Origin: Acorus gramineus
Lineage: Eukaryota > Streptophyta > Magnoliopsida > Acorales > Acoraceae
Reading direction: 5' to 3'
Length of the DNA stretch: 64,000 nt
NCBI GenBank assembly: GCA_030737835.1
Contig: JAUJYN010000013.1
Coordinates: 4,205,354 to 4,269,353, forward strand
This document shows, piece by piece, positions 1 to 12,171 of this stretch. A model generated the notes under the pieces. It was not told where the DNA came from, made no database searches, and saw only the letters and a list, made by a program, of their open reading frames with translations. How positions within the stretch are numbered: position 1 is the first letter of the stretch; every line of letters starts with the position of its first letter. A program made the translations under genes and the position numbers.

Positions 1-1
1 A

Positions 2-2472
2 AGGGTCGAGCCTGAAGAGTTTGATGCTATTTCTTTTGAACGTGATCCAAATTTGCATATTCAAATATGGCAACATCCCGCTAATCAACAAGATGAGATT
101 CGACGAGCATTTATTAGAGCGGGACCATATCAACCCAAGCTTTAAAAATATCCACTCTCTGAATCAGGAAAACAATTTCGTCGATTTCAATATTCTTGGT
201 TCTCACAATTTCCTTGGCTAGAGTACTCTCCTTCAAAGGATAAAGCATTTTGATTTCCTTGCTTTCTCTTTGAAAAAAATCCACCGATCTGTCTTGCATT
301 TACTACTGATGGGTTTAAAAGTTGAAAAAGGGTTAATGATGGAAATAGATGTGCATTTTTGCATCATTTAAGAGGTCCCACTTCACCACATAACAATGCT
401 ATAAAAGCTTGTGAGGATTTATTGAAACCTTCTCAACATATCGACAAAGTGATGAATGTACAATCTTCATAGCATATTTTGAAGAACCGATTGAGACTCA
501 AGATGACAATTGAGAGCGTTCGGTGGCTTGCATTTCAAGCATGTGCTTTCAGAGGTCACGATGAATTTGTAGATTCAAAAAATCGCGGTAATTTTATTAA
601 ATTAGTAAAGTTTGTGGCTAAATTTAACAACGAAATTGTGAAGTTGTTTTAGAAAAAGCTCCAAGAAATTCCAAGTATACCTCACCAGCTATTCAAAAGG
701 AGATTTTGCATATTCTCGCTGACAAAGTGAGAAATAAAATTCGTGAGGAAGTTGGGGATGCCAAATTTTGTATTCTTGTTGATGAAGCAGAAGATAAATC
801 CAAGAAAGAGCAAATGGTCATTATTTTAAGATTCGTTGATGATTACGGTTTTATACGAGAGCGTTTTTTTGCAATTATGGGCGTTGTAGACACCAATGCA
901 TCAACCCTTAAAAAAGTGATATCTGATGTCCTTGCTCATTACAATCTCCATATTCATAATATGCGAGGTCAAGGGTATGACGGTGCTAGCAATATGCATG
1001 GTGCATGGAAAGGATTGCAGGCTTTGTTCCTTAGAGATTGGCCATATGCATATTATGTACATTGTTTTGCCTATTGACTACAGTTAGCCTTAGTTGCAGC
1101 ATCTAAAGACATGACTTCTTTTTGGCTATTCTTTTCAACATTGACATCCATTGTTAATATTGTTGTTGCATCTCCCAAATGTCATAGTGAGTTACAAGTT
1201 GCTCAAGCAGATGAAATTGCAAGTATGTCAGCTAGTGGTGAACTTGAGACTGGTAGAGGGGCTAATCAAATTGGTACTTTACATCGAGCTGGAGCTACTC
1301 GATGGAGCTCTCATTTCAGTTCCATTAATAGCTTGATAGATAAGTTTGGTCCATCTTGTACAGTTCTTAAAAAAATTATAGAGGATGGATCAACTAACTC
1401 TATACGTGGAGAAGCTTCTGGTGCCTATATTGCGATGAGATCATTTGAATTTGTATTTATCTTGCATTTATTATACAGAACCATGGGTATCACTGAAGTA
1501 CTTTGTCAAGCCTTGCAACAAAAATCTCAAGACATTTTAAATGCTATGAGTTTAATCTCAACCACAAAAGAACTCCTCTTGAGATTGAGGAATGATGGTT
1601 GGGATATTTTTTTTGAAAGTGTGGTTATATTTTGCAATCGGTATGACATTGATATGCCTGACATGCATGCTCCTTATATGGTGGGTACACGTCGTTCTTG
1701 TCAACAAAAGGGCAACAACAGAAATATGTTAGAGCATTATCAATTTGAATTATTCAATGAAGCAATAGATTTCCAGTTGCAAGAGTTAAATAACAGATTC
1801 AGCGATGGAGCAATGGAACTTCTTATTTTTAGCTCGGCTTTGGATCCTAGTGATTGTTATAGAGCATTTAAAATTGATGATATTTGTAATCTAGTTGAAA
1901 AGTTTTATCCTCAAGATTTCACTAAGCAAGAGACATGCACTTTGAGAATTCAACTACAACATTATGAGCTTGATATACTTTGTCATCCAGATTTTGAGAA
2001 CATGTCTACGATTTATGAATTATGTCAAAGATTAGTTGAAACAAGAAAGTCAAAAGTCTATACTTTGATTGATAAATTGATTCGTCTTGTGTTAACTCTT
2101 CCTGTTTCTACAGCAACTACTGAACGAGCATTTTCAGCTATGAAGCTTGTTAAAACAGCACTTCACTCGAAGATGGATGATGATTTTTTTTTTACAGATT
2201 CTATGATAGTCTACATTGAAAAAGAATTTGCTGAAAATATTGACTTAGATTCGATGATAGATGAATTTTATTCTCTGAATGATCGTCGGGCACAACTTTA
2301 GTAATGTATTTTTCTAGAAAAAAAACATGATCTTTTTTCTGATTTTGAATTTTTACTTTTGTATGTCAAAATTTATTAGAGACTTATGAACTCGTTTAAT
2401 TTATATTAAATTCAAATTGTGTTTTAGCTTTTGAATTCATGTTAGGCCCCCCCCCATCCTGGTTCCGCCCTG
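2..2472 (+). pseudogene. hAT transposase relic (TTF-type zinc finger / DUF4371 / hAT C-terminal dimerisation)
   Basis: Reading from base 2 gives the start of a TTF-type zinc-finger region, broken by stops at 143-145, 251-253 and 323-325. A frameshift near 645 moves the reading into the frame used at 706-1077, which matches the DUF4371 block of plant hAT transposases (conserved ILVDEA and GYDGASNM). A TGA at 1075-1077 interrupts it. The frame then stays open to 2301 and ends in the hAT dimerisation signature (LPVSTATTERAFSAMK, about residues 340-355 of the 1111-2301 frame). About 170 bp after the last codon, 2458-2472 reads CCTGGTTCCGCCCTG, the reverse complement of a CAGGG(G)CGGAACC hAT terminal inverted repeat. 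The 5' end lies outside the window. Several stops and a frameshift make it non-functional. Two shorter relatives occur at 14671 and 44755. Confidence 0.88.
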
Positions 2473-3038
2473 GATTGCTATTTTTAATCCCTCTGGTAGC
2501 TAATTAATTTCAATTACCCAAACATGTTCAATGTCTTGATATACACAGGAAAAATTACCGGTAAGTGCAAAAATTGTTATATATAACCAAAAAAACAAAG
2601 ATAAATGTTAAACCCGTGTAAGATAATAACTCAAAAAGCTTTGCACGTCCGCATAGAATTTGTAAAACTGTTGAAGTACTTCAATGACTCAAGGATTTTT
2701 TCCTTTTTCTTTGAGCGACGACTGACTTTCATAAAAAATTATTTTATTCCATTTGTAAGGGAATGTGTTCCATTTTTTTATGCTTTTTCTGTCTCTTGCG
2801 ATAGGAATTTTTTTTTTTGGAAAGCCAAGTTGATTATTTTTTTTTTAAAATTGTATACACAGTCCAATTCACCTGGTATAATTTTAATTTTTAAAAAATA
2901 GTGTACCAAAATTAATAAGATATATATATATTTTTTAAAAGATGATTTATATACTCTATCGGGTAATCAATTAAGATTTTTATGGACAAAATGTCCATGT
3001 TCCTGGATTTGTAAATTTTATGTTATTCAATCAGGAGA
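2473..3038. other. AT-rich stretch, nothing recognised
   Basis: Low-complexity AT-rich DNA with long T runs (about 2795-2855). The open frame at 2605-2901 is rich in Phe and Lys and looks like nothing I know. I see no gene here. Confidence 0.5.
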
Positions 3039-3262
3039 TTGGCTCATGGACAATTGAGGCGTAATTTTGTGGATAAAAAGTCTAGCGTTATTCGATTGAG
3101 ATATTATTTCGTGGACAAAAAATCCAGCGTTATTCAATTGAGACATTATTTCATGGACATAAAGTCTATTGTTATTCGATTGAGACATTATTTCATGGAC
3201 AAAAAGTCCAGTGTTATTCGATTGAGATTCCTCATAGTAGACATTTTGTCACGTGTTATTCA
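3039..3262. repeat. 42-bp tandem repeat, about 5 units
   Basis: A unit of 42 bp, containing TGGACAAAAAGTCCAG, then GTTATTCGATTGAGA, then a TTATTTC-type spacer, recurs about five times with a few differences per unit. 42 is a multiple of three, so all three forward frames repeat as 14-residue units, and one stays open across the array (3039-3281). The core contains the palindrome GGAC-AAAAA-GTCC. A weaker copy of the core lies at 2980-2995. I see no protein family and treat it as non-coding, possibly the subterminal repeat of an unidentified DNA transposon. Confidence 0.7.
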
Positions 3263-3364
3263 ATTTAAATATGATTTGTGAAGAATTTCATAAGTCATTA
3301 ATTTTTATGGACTTTAGAAAGAGAAATATAAAGGAAAAAGTCATTTCAAAATCCCACCCAAATG

Positions 3365-3814
3365 TAGGGCTGGTAAACGAACCAAGTCGCTCGGGCTCGG
3401 CTCGGGCTCAGCTCGGTTTGAGCTCGTTCAGGCTCTTTTAATTAGATAAACGAGCGAGCTTGAACAATTTTTAAAGCTCGGTTAGGCTCGGAACCTGGAT
3501 CGAGCTTCATTTTGTGTTTAAACTCAGCTCATTTGTGTTATAAAAAAACTTAATTGTAGCTTAACTCAACTCATTTGTAAAATCAAAACATTAAACCAAT
3601 ACAAAGTTATGCTCGTTTAGACTCATAAACTTAGCTCATTTAGGCTAAAATTTTGTTTTCAACCCCTAGAAACCCTAAAATAAAGAAGAACACTAGGCTC
3701 GTTGAGGCTTGTGAGTTTGACTCAGCTCGGCTCGGCTCGGACTCAGCTCATTTATAAACGAACTGAGCTTGAACATGTCAAAGCTCGGCTCGTTCGGCTC
3801 GTTTACCACCCCTA
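3365..3814. mobile_element. hAT-type MITE of the CTCGG-rich family, copy 1
   Basis: A 450-bp element full of CTCGGCTCG / GAGCTCG motifs. Its ends are inverted repeats: TAGGGCTGGTAAACGA at the left, and TCGTTTACCACCCCTA at the right, whose complement is TAGGGGTGGTAAACGA. A perfect 8-bp target duplication, CCCAAATG, flanks it (3357-3364 and 3815-3822). Eight-bp duplications are diagnostic of the hAT superfamily. There is no coding capacity, so it is non-autonomous. Two relatives lie at 16845 and 46913. Confidence 0.85.
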
Positions 3815-3822
3815 CCCAAATG

Positions 3823-5485
3823 GGTGGGATTCTCACAGACTTTTTATTCTAACATTGTTAATATCTCTTATTTTTTTTCTTTTAACAGAACTTCTTTCTT
3901 TTATGGCAGATGGTTATCTTATGTCTTTTATATTTTTATTCTCGTGTTAGTCTTTACCCAAACCATGTACCATACTTTTAAAGTCCAACTCTACACAAAT
4001 AACACTCTCAAAAACAAAAAATTCCTGCAACTGATGAAATTTTCAAAAAAAAAACTATAATTATATAATAATTTTTACTTTATCCTGAACTACAATATAA
4101 TAATAATTCATTCACAATCACTATGAACTTAGATCACCCATATATGTCATACAAAACCATCCAATCGGTCATATGTCGACAACATTCCAATTATTCACTA
4201 GACCCCAATCAAAATGCATTCATGACTGAGGTATTTAGAAACATGCTTGAAAAGTAGCTTTTCACTTAAAATTACTCTTAAAATTAAATTATCAAGAAGT
4301 ATACTTTTATTATATTTAGGAAAATCTCAATTTTCCTTGTTCATAAATAAAAACTGTTTTTTCTTTTTTTCCTTATAAAATTTAGGATCATTTGGGGCAT
4401 TTGGAAACATGTTTAAATTATATATGATTCCTATAAAAGCATAATCATCCAAACATATGTCCAAACACTATATTTGAAAGTGGGTGTTTTTATCATGGCA
4501 TTCTAGCAATATGCATTTCAGATATACGAAGATTGATATTTATTATATTAAATTACATTTTATGTTGGGTATGAATAATTCATGTTGAATTTGAATATTT
4601 GAGTTTTTTATTTGTTATTTGAAAAATTCAAAAACAAGTACACGAGAATCAATGGAAATCCACCTATGAAAGTTTACAAAAGTATCTGAAATTCCATGAG
4701 AGTCAATACGTGAAAGACTATAAAGGTCTATAAAAGTTTGTGAAAATCCATGAGAGTCAATATGTGAAAGTCTGCAAAAGTCTGTGAAAGTCAAATAAAG
4801 TTAATATGTGAAAGTTTAGAAAAGTTTACGAAAGTCCATGAAAGTCAATATGTAAAAGTCTATAAAAGTCGGTGAAAGTTTTCAAAAATCTGTGAAAGCT
4901 TGCAAAGTCTACAAATGTCCATCACTTAAATAATGTCCACAAAAAATATCGACTATCCTTATTAAGTCTAATGAATTGTATGAATTTATTTTTAAAAACT
5001 CTAAAAAATTTTAATGAGAAATATGTACTTCATCTATATATATATATATTTGAACTGAATGATTTTATAGACACCTTTATATATTAAGGACGAATACCCA
5101 AATGTTGAAACAAAAAATCGAAATAAAGACTCGTGGGACCTGAGCAGAAAAGAATTCTATCAAAACCCACCAACATGCCAACAACTCACTAAATCAGCAA
5201 TATAAATATATAGTTGGATAGCTATTAGGACATATAAGACTAGCATGGTAACAGATACCACGTGCATGTGTAAATTATTTTTTAAACAAAATATAAGTAG
5301 ACCTTATTTAAAAAAATCATTTCATCCAACACAAACCCAACATATAATATAACTCCACAAGCTACCTGCCTACCTACATACCCATGACAACAAATCAACA
5401 ATCTACTAACCTCCCAAATTCCCAAAACAATAAAAACCCACCTAAAAAATCACAAACATACATCACACAAACTAACATTCGCCCA
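3823..5485. other. gene-free spacer with a 44-bp minisatellite (4693-4880)
   Basis: No gene seen. At 4693-4880 about four tandem units of 44-54 bp occur, beginning TCCATGA(A/G)AGTCAATA and themselves built from short GTGAAAGTCTR sub-repeats. Degenerate versions extend over 4620-4930. The right end (about 5340-5485) is the likely 3' untranslated side of gene A. Confidence 0.55.
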
Positions 5486-8400
5486 CTACTCTACAACCGA
5501 AATCCCCTTCAAGACCTCCAAAACCTCCTCCATCGACGGCCTCATCTCCCTCTCCCCCTCCAAGCACCGCAAAGCCAGATCCCCCACCGCAGCAACCATC
5601 CTCTTCACCTTCCAATCCGAATCAAACCCCAAATTCGGGTCCACCAACTCACCCAACGAGCCATTACGAATCTTCTCAACCGCCATGTTCGAAAGATTTA
5701 TCTCCCGCCTCCCCCTCGCGAGATCCACTGCGCGCTTCGACGATATAAGCTCGACCAGCACAACTCCAAAGCTATATACGTCGCTCTTGTTTGTCAATTG
5801 ATAGCAGATCCGGTACTCGGGGTCCACGTACCCCGGCGTGCCTTGCGGGGCGGTGGACACGTGCGTGGCGTCCATCGGGAACAGACGGGAGAGCCCAAAG
5901 TCCGCCACCTGTTAGGAAATATATTATATCTCAACAAATAATTATTTTGAAGAATCAATATACGGAAAATCAATAATATAAAAACAAAATATTCCGTAAT
6001 TTAATAAAATTTGGATCATAATTAAAATATATCTAACACCACCTTCACCCGGAAATCGCCGTCCAATAAGATGTTATTGGTCTTCACGTCGCGGTGGATG
6101 ATTGGGGGATCGGCCGCGTGGAGGTACGTGAGCGCCTCCGCCGTCTCGATTGCGACACGCATGCGGACGGGCCACGTGAGGGCGTTCTTGGGGGAGAGGG
6201 GGCCGTGGAGGTGGTCGGCCAGCGTTCCGTTGGGGACGTACTCGTAGACGAGGAGGAGGTCGCGGCCGTGGCGGGAGGTGCATCCGTAGAGGGAGACGAG
6301 GTTGGGGTGGCGGAGGCGGTTGAGGATCGCCACTTCGTTCATGAATTGCTCCACCCGCTTGTAGTTGTTCTTGTAGAGGCGCTTCACCGCCACGACGCGC
6401 CCGTCCTGAAGTTTTCCTAGAGAGTTTAAAAGAGCCCAGTTACACCCAGTTTTTTTTTTTTAGAGTTTTAAATTGAAGTAACTCATTAACTCCTTCCACT
6501 CGCTCTAATAAAATATATATCTCATTAAAAATATTCACATCTTCAATAAATAATATCGTTCAATTAATTGGATGGTATATTTCATCTTTTATAAAATCAC
6601 ATGCCTTATTATACATGATATACATGTTTTTAAAAACAAAAAACATGTTCGATCTGTATTTTGTACTGTGAAATGAATTGAGTGTATTACATTTCCTATT
6701 TAAAATTTGAAGGTGATTGTTTGTTCAAAAACATACATTGAAAAGTGGCATAAACGAAAAAGCTATTTGTAAAATTCCCTTTAAGTATAATTTTTTGGGG
6801 TCTCAAATAGAATTATTCATCCTTTAACGTTGTACTTGGATAGATTCCAATCTATGTAAAATAAGTAATCTTTTTATCTGATTGGCTTTTTGACAAATTT
6901 TATAGTGATTTTTTTGTTTTTTGGTTTACTCTAAATAAATCGTGAACTATATAATATATAACTTTAAAAAGACCATATAAATTGTTTGTGTTTAGGAATG
7001 TGTATGAGAAATGTATGCGTGATATGATATATATATTCTTTTAGGATTAGTGTGGGTGTTGGAGGATTTTAAAAATTATATAAGACTATATTTTTATCCA
7101 TTATTACACATGAACTCTAATAAGCAATTCCAGCCCTTTCCAAAATAATTATAATTAATCGTTTACCCTAACTTATTAGATATACTTATCAGACTGTGAT
7201 CATACACTACACTAATGCATCGAGAGTAGTATCATGATGAGTGATCTTCTGGGAGTTCACGCGTTGCACTGACCAATAAAAAACATATAATTTCTTTTTG
7301 CCTATATAGTATACCCTTATTAATTCTTGGATTATTTCACAACCCCAAATCAGAGAACAGAGTCTGCTTTCGCTAAATTATGTAAACAAGGAGGATATAC
7401 CTTTGTAGACGGTGCCGAAACCGCCGTTACCGAGTTCCCGCGAAGAGCTGAAGTTGTCGGTGGCCTCCTGGAGCTCTCCGTAACTGAAAAGGTGTTCGTG
7501 GTGAACAGGGTCGCAGAGTTCTGTGTCCCATTTGAAGGAGTCCTCGGACGAAACAGAGTCTGATGAAGAAGCGTTCGAAGGGAGTGTTCTACGTTGTCGT
7601 CTGCGAAGGCGCCGACAGACAAAGAAGACGATCGCCAATGCAATTAAGGAGCCCCCAACCGCCGATCCAACGACTAGGGAAAAAAAAAAATTTAAAAATG
7701 ATTTTGAGATATGCATCTTCAACCACAATAGCAAAGCCATTCAAATTTGTTAGAATGGTCCAAACAATGTTTTTGGTTGGTTGTTTTTGATAACCAAAAA
7801 GGTGTGCACTCCAGGTATGCTAGTTATATTGAAAAGGTATTTATATTTCATTACTTTTGAATCAAAACCATAATTTAATTATACAATAACAACACATTTC
7901 GACCCTATCAATCATGCGGAGCTACTAATTAATTTCAGGAGATATTAAAAAAAATCAATAGTTCATCAATATTGAGGCTCCCCCGTTTGGATCCGTGGTG
8001 GGAAAGCCGATAAAATGTTATGGGGAACCCATGCTGATTTAGATCATTATTTTGACGTTTCAAAAGCTCTCCAAACAATGATTCTTCTATGCTGGTTTTT
8101 AGTATCACTGGATTTTCCAGAACGAGGACATCCCCACTGCGAATCCAAATGGTGACAAAAGAAAATGCAAAAGAAAGTACATGTAACTTACCTATCCCAA
8201 TCTTTGTTTTATTACCCTTCTTTTTATTTGAAGATTGGTTCCCCGAGGGAGGGGGTGGCTTGTGCTTATTGCCTGCCAATTCATAAGAGACATCAGCAAT
8301 TAGATACCATTAGAACATAGAATCAACTCAAAAATCAGTAGACCTCATTTTCATAATCAATACTTAAATTTTAAAACACAAAAAAAAAAAAAATGCGCAT

Positions 8401-8948
8401 TTACATTTTACTTGCACATCATTCCAGTACTCGGCCAGTCGTGACGAGTTGAAGAATCTTAAGTATTGGCACTCAGGAAGATGAAATGGAGGAAGCTCCA
8501 CAGACATGTGACCATCTTCAAAGAGTAGTATCAATTCAAAGCCCAAATGGCCCATGGAAGGATCGGTTTGTAGCCAGTAAGAGATATTGTAATTTCCAAT
8601 AATATCAGCATCTTCGCAGCAGTTCAATCTGTGCAGATCATTTTCATGGGGAACATATTTGTCGTAGCAGGTAATGTTGGGGGCGGATATTTGATCGATA
8701 TGCAAGCAGGATATATCTATTTGGTCAGGGTCGTTACAAGTATGGAAGAGATAGAAAACTTTGGATACTTGAATGACATTCAGATTAGGTGTCCTTGTTT
8801 TTTCAATTTCACCATCACATAGAAGCAGTGGGGTTTTATCATCACACTGTGTATCTGTGTATGGCATGCTAAAGTGAAGAGGAAGGTGAGAGAGGAGAAG
8901 GAGGAGTGAGGAGAAGAGGATGAGAGAGGAAGGAAAGGTGGAATCCAT
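5486..8948 (-). CDS. Gene A: LRK10-like (LRK10L-1 type) receptor protein kinase, RD class, five exons
   Basis: Probable plasma-membrane Ser/Thr receptor kinase. Exons from sequence: 8948-8405, 8272-8192, 7673-7401, 6416-6043, 5908-5486. All introns are GT-AG; the first three are phase 1, the last phase 0. Together they give 564 residues with no interruption. Residues 1-27 form a signal peptide. A Cys-rich extracellular part runs to about 207, with a Lys/Pro-rich juxtamembrane exon (about 182-208). One membrane helix spans about 209-229, followed by a basic stop-transfer. Kinase: glycine loop LGNGGFGTVYKG (289-300), Lys311 in VAVK, Glu327, HRDVKTNN (407-414), DFG (427-429), TPGYVDPEY. All catalytic residues are present. 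The kinase closely resembles plant LRK10L-1 proteins (RVEQFMNE, STAPQGTPG, ELISSKRAVD). The ectodomain is shorter than usual for the family and only loosely WAK-associated-like. The C-terminal tail is short. Ligand unknown. The exon model is my inference from splice signals and phase. Confidence 0.85.
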
Positions 8949-9040
8949 GGGTAACGAAAGGAACTGTTAGTCGTAGCTGTGCAGGGGATGAGACCATGGG
9001 AGAGGCAACCATGAAGAAGTACCTGATTTTTAAAGTTGTT
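8949..9040 (-). promoter_or_regulatory. 5' leader of gene A with an overlapping upstream ORF
   Basis: On the minus strand, ATGGTTGCC upstream of the gene A start opens a frame of about 45 codons. It runs past the main ATG (8948) in a different frame and stops inside exon 1. A candidate splice acceptor (AATCAG/GTAC) lies just before it, so the leader may be spliced. The same arrangement is kept in gene B and fragment D. An overlapping upstream ORF would be expected to lower translation of the receptor. This is inference; the transcription start is unknown. Confidence 0.35.
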
Positions 9041-9349
9041 TGGAATTTTCTTTTCCTTGCTTGACCTGGCCAATTGACTTGGATGTGGGAATTGGGGATA
9101 CCTCCTCTGTTTCCGTGTCATGAGTCAAGTCTTTGGACATGTTTGTAAAGATTTCACACCTCTCCGTCCTTTTCAAGTGGTTGGAGAGAATTTCTTCTCG
9201 TGCTCTCTGGTTAACGTTGGGATAAAAATAGAGAATAAATGTTATTCTGAATAACAAAATTTCATTCTTAATTCAAGTTAACGAAGGATAATTGTACACA
9301 TTTTATCTCAGTTTTTTCTTTTACAGTTGTGGATGGAAAAATATGCACC

Positions 9350-10050
9350 ATGTTAAAAGATGACACGTGTCAGGGCTTAGACGGGTATTGACCACCACAT
9401 CCGACACCTAAGAACCCAACCTAATAGCGGAATACCAAGCAGGCATTCCTGAGTAGGTGAGACACAACCATATTGAATCAGGTCTGGTTCGACTGTTTTA
9501 CATCTCGCGGGCGAATGCCATCCTGAGTAGGTGGGACACGACCGGATTGAATCAGGTCTGGTCGGACGGTCTTACACCTCGTGGACGAATAACCAGGTAC
9601 ACGCCGTGCAGGGCCCCGTGTTCCAACCAGACCAAGACCACGAGGAGGACTTCAGAAATGGTCAGACACCCATAACGCCTGTAATCGTCAGATGAATGAT
9701 TAAGGCGCAGTACTTATAATACATGGGTAATTAAGGATAAATTTAGCTACAATAAAGCAAGACGGTTACTACAAAATTCACCCACTAAACAACCATTAAG
9801 GTATAGTTGTTAGAACGGCCATTAGGCCAGTGACAATGGCTATCTAGCGCTCATGAACCCTATAAAAGGGAAGGTTAACAGCAAACTGAGGTATGAGTTA
9901 ACTTTTAATCAAGCCACATAATTAGTGAGATAAACCTTTGAATTTCCTTACTGATACATCGCTTCGGAGTCCTTTTGGCTGGCACCACATCGGTGTTCCC
10001 CTGATTCCTTTTTGAGTGTAGGATCCACGTTCAATTGGGTCCGGATTCGA
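9350..10050 (+). mobile_element. Tat-like LTR remnant (solo), copy 1
   Basis: The block has a promoter-like TATAAAAGGG at 9861-9870. Downstream, GGCTGGCACCACATCGGTG resembles the end region of the LTR at 52552-53403 (AGCTAGCACCACATTGATG). Inside is a tandem duplication of about 74 bp (about 9448-9522 and 9523-9597), each unit starting TCCTGAGTAGGTG. No primer-binding site or coding region follows, so it is probably a solo LTR. I could not fix TG/CA ends or a target duplication. The same block at 26287 shows it was present before the flank duplicated. Confidence 0.5.
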
Positions 10051-11365
10051 GAAGAATGCTCTGTTCGATTGTTTTGTTTGAAAGGGAAAAATACCACTTC
10101 AACTGTGAAATAATAATTTGTTGTCTAGTCACTTATTTCACTATTTATTGTCTTATCCTCACACTAATTCTTTAAGCTAAAATATAGATTAATTTATTTT
10201 TTATTCTATTTTAGTTATTCTTATTTGGAAATGTAATAATTTAATTTTTGTTGTTTGATTAATCATGGATAAAGTGTTATAAAAGATGAATAAGATATGC
10301 ATAATTTATAAAATATGAAAAAAATGATTTGATACAAGTAAATTTAAAATTTTAAAAAAAATGTGAAAAGAGATTTGTATATGAGATTTTATTACAAATC
10401 ATTATGAGGAGAAGTGATATGTAATCACGTCTTAGAAGAGGCGCGATTTACAATCATGCTTACTATGTCATAAAAGAAAAAAAATCCAGTCAACGATTGA
10501 AGTAGCAGTGCTGACCTGGTCAAAATTAACCTAGGGCCAGTTTTGAAATAAAAACTAGACTAGGGTCAATCTTGAAATTAAAAATGTAATGGGCTTAAAA
10601 ATAAAAATTGCCCTCGTAATTATAAGAGATGTGTTGGCTAGTGATTTGACATATGAACCCCTCTTATACTGGTGGAATAAATTGGGTAGAATAAGACAAT
10701 TCGATGTGAGATTTGGAATACGAGTATCAGCTTAATTATTCTTATATATTCCGACATAGCTATAAATAAATTTTTAAACTTATTCAGCTATATTCTACCA
10801 TGTTCTTATCCTGTTCCGCGACCGTAACTGGGCTTAACTAAAATAAGCCATCAATTATATATCGTATTATATATCCTCAAGTAGAAGTTTGTCTTTTGGA
10901 GTTGGGGCTAAATGAGTCGTCCCTCCTAAAGGGATAGGCTGATTATTCAAAGCAAGCTAATATGTGAATACCAAAGGTAGTTTCTGTTAGAAATTATGCA
11001 ACTTTGTTTCATGAGAGATAAATTAAATATATTTTGATATTGATTTTGTCATATAATATATGTTATTAATTGCTTGGGTTCACTGTCTTGGTTTTAGAGT
11101 TGATGTACTTGGTGGTTTTAACATTAATTCCGTTCGTAACAGTTTGTTTTCTTAAAAGGATGTTTGTGCACCCCTTCTTTTATCACATGTTTTCAAAGAG
11201 ATATTATTGTAATTGAATAGCAGATCAGATTACATAATCTTATCCTATATGATCTTATCCTACTAAATTTGTTATGAGTTGTTCCAAGAGATATGATGAG
11301 TTGTTAGTGTAAATCCCATCTCTCTCTCTTATAAAGATATGTAAATCTTTTGAAGTTATCTTTAT

Positions 11366-11460
11366 GTGAGTGGTCATAGCGCAACGGTTCAGAGTTTAGC
11401 GGTGTTACCGATAGATTCTGGGTTCGAGTCTTGGCACTGACTTACCCACCTGTTTATTTT
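11366..11460 (+). repeat. tRNA-derived SINE-like block, copy 1
   Basis: Contains an A-box-like CATAGCGCAACGG (11375-11387) and a B-box-like GGGTTCGAGTC (11420-11430), about 33 bases apart. That is the layout of the internal RNA polymerase III promoter of tRNA-derived SINEs. No cloverleaf with acceptor stem is evident, so it is not a tRNA gene. Copies lie at 28404 and 30430. Confidence 0.5.
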
Positions 11461-11728
11461 ACTATACAGAGAGTATACAATTACACAAACCAGTCCATTC
11501 AACAGTCACAAGGTGTTTCCTAAAACCTTTTAATTTGGAATGCACCTTGAGAATAGTAAGATATCGTTGTATCCTTGGAATGGACCGTCAGTGAACTATT
11601 GCACCATTGTGGGGGCATAACTGCTTTTTAGAAAGTGCATTTGCGTGCTTCGATCCACCACTTTTGTCAGATTTTTCTAACTCTACTTAATTCCATTTTG
11701 TTGTGATTTTTCAAAATTAGAAACCTTA

Positions 11729-12171
11729 AGCCTCTGTCTGGATAGAGAATTAAGTTATTATGAGATTTATGACTATTCTAGTATAAATAAGAATAAAATG
11801 ATATTGTGTTTGGTTGTGTTTTAAAATATTCTTGTCAGAAAACATAATAATAAAGTTTTTGTTGTTTGAGTAAAATGTGAATAAGGTGTGGATAAAAATT
11901 TATAAAGGATGAAAAAATGATGATAGTTAATTTGACAATTGATTTATAAGAGGTGGTGACAATTGATTTGTTAGTAGACCCACATATTTTTTTTGGTTAA
12001 ATAATCTGGAATAATTAATTTCAGGGGTTACCTATAATTTTTATACCACTTTATATCAGTTTATTCTGGTATACAAATTCTCATTTATTTTAGCTATCCA
12101 AACAGCATTAAATCCTTTATTTCACATTATATCCATTTATTCAACCTTCGATTCCCAATCCAAACATGGGT
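11729..12171. mobile_element. Tourist-like (PIF/Harbinger) MITE, copy 1
   Basis: A 443-bp AT-rich element. Imperfect inverted ends: AGCCTCTGTCTGGATAGAG at the left, and at the right a sequence whose complement is ACCCATGTTTGGATTGGG. TTA flanks both sides (11726-11728 and 12172-12174), the target duplication typical of PIF/Harbinger. No coding capacity. Present in all three flank copies. Confidence 0.6.

Noticed and set aside
4620-4930. CRISPR-like array
   Set aside because: Repeats are degenerate and contiguous without unique spacers, and the window is plant nuclear DNA.
5384-5941. 185-codon frame on the plus strand
   Set aside because: Antisense shadow of gene A exon 5, which carries the true kinase motifs.
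8780-9121. 113-codon minus-strand frame beginning upstream of gene A
   Set aside because: Runs through the leader and overlaps exon 1 in the wrong frame; Ser/Pro-rich with no known domain. The signal-peptide frame from 8948 is the better choice.
10100-10830. A second MITE upstream of the SINE-like block
   Set aside because: AT-rich and vaguely like the Tourist-like element interior, but I could not find paired ends or a target duplication.
11371-11445. tRNA gene
   Set aside because: A and B boxes are present but I could not find a matching acceptor stem or a complete cloverleaf.
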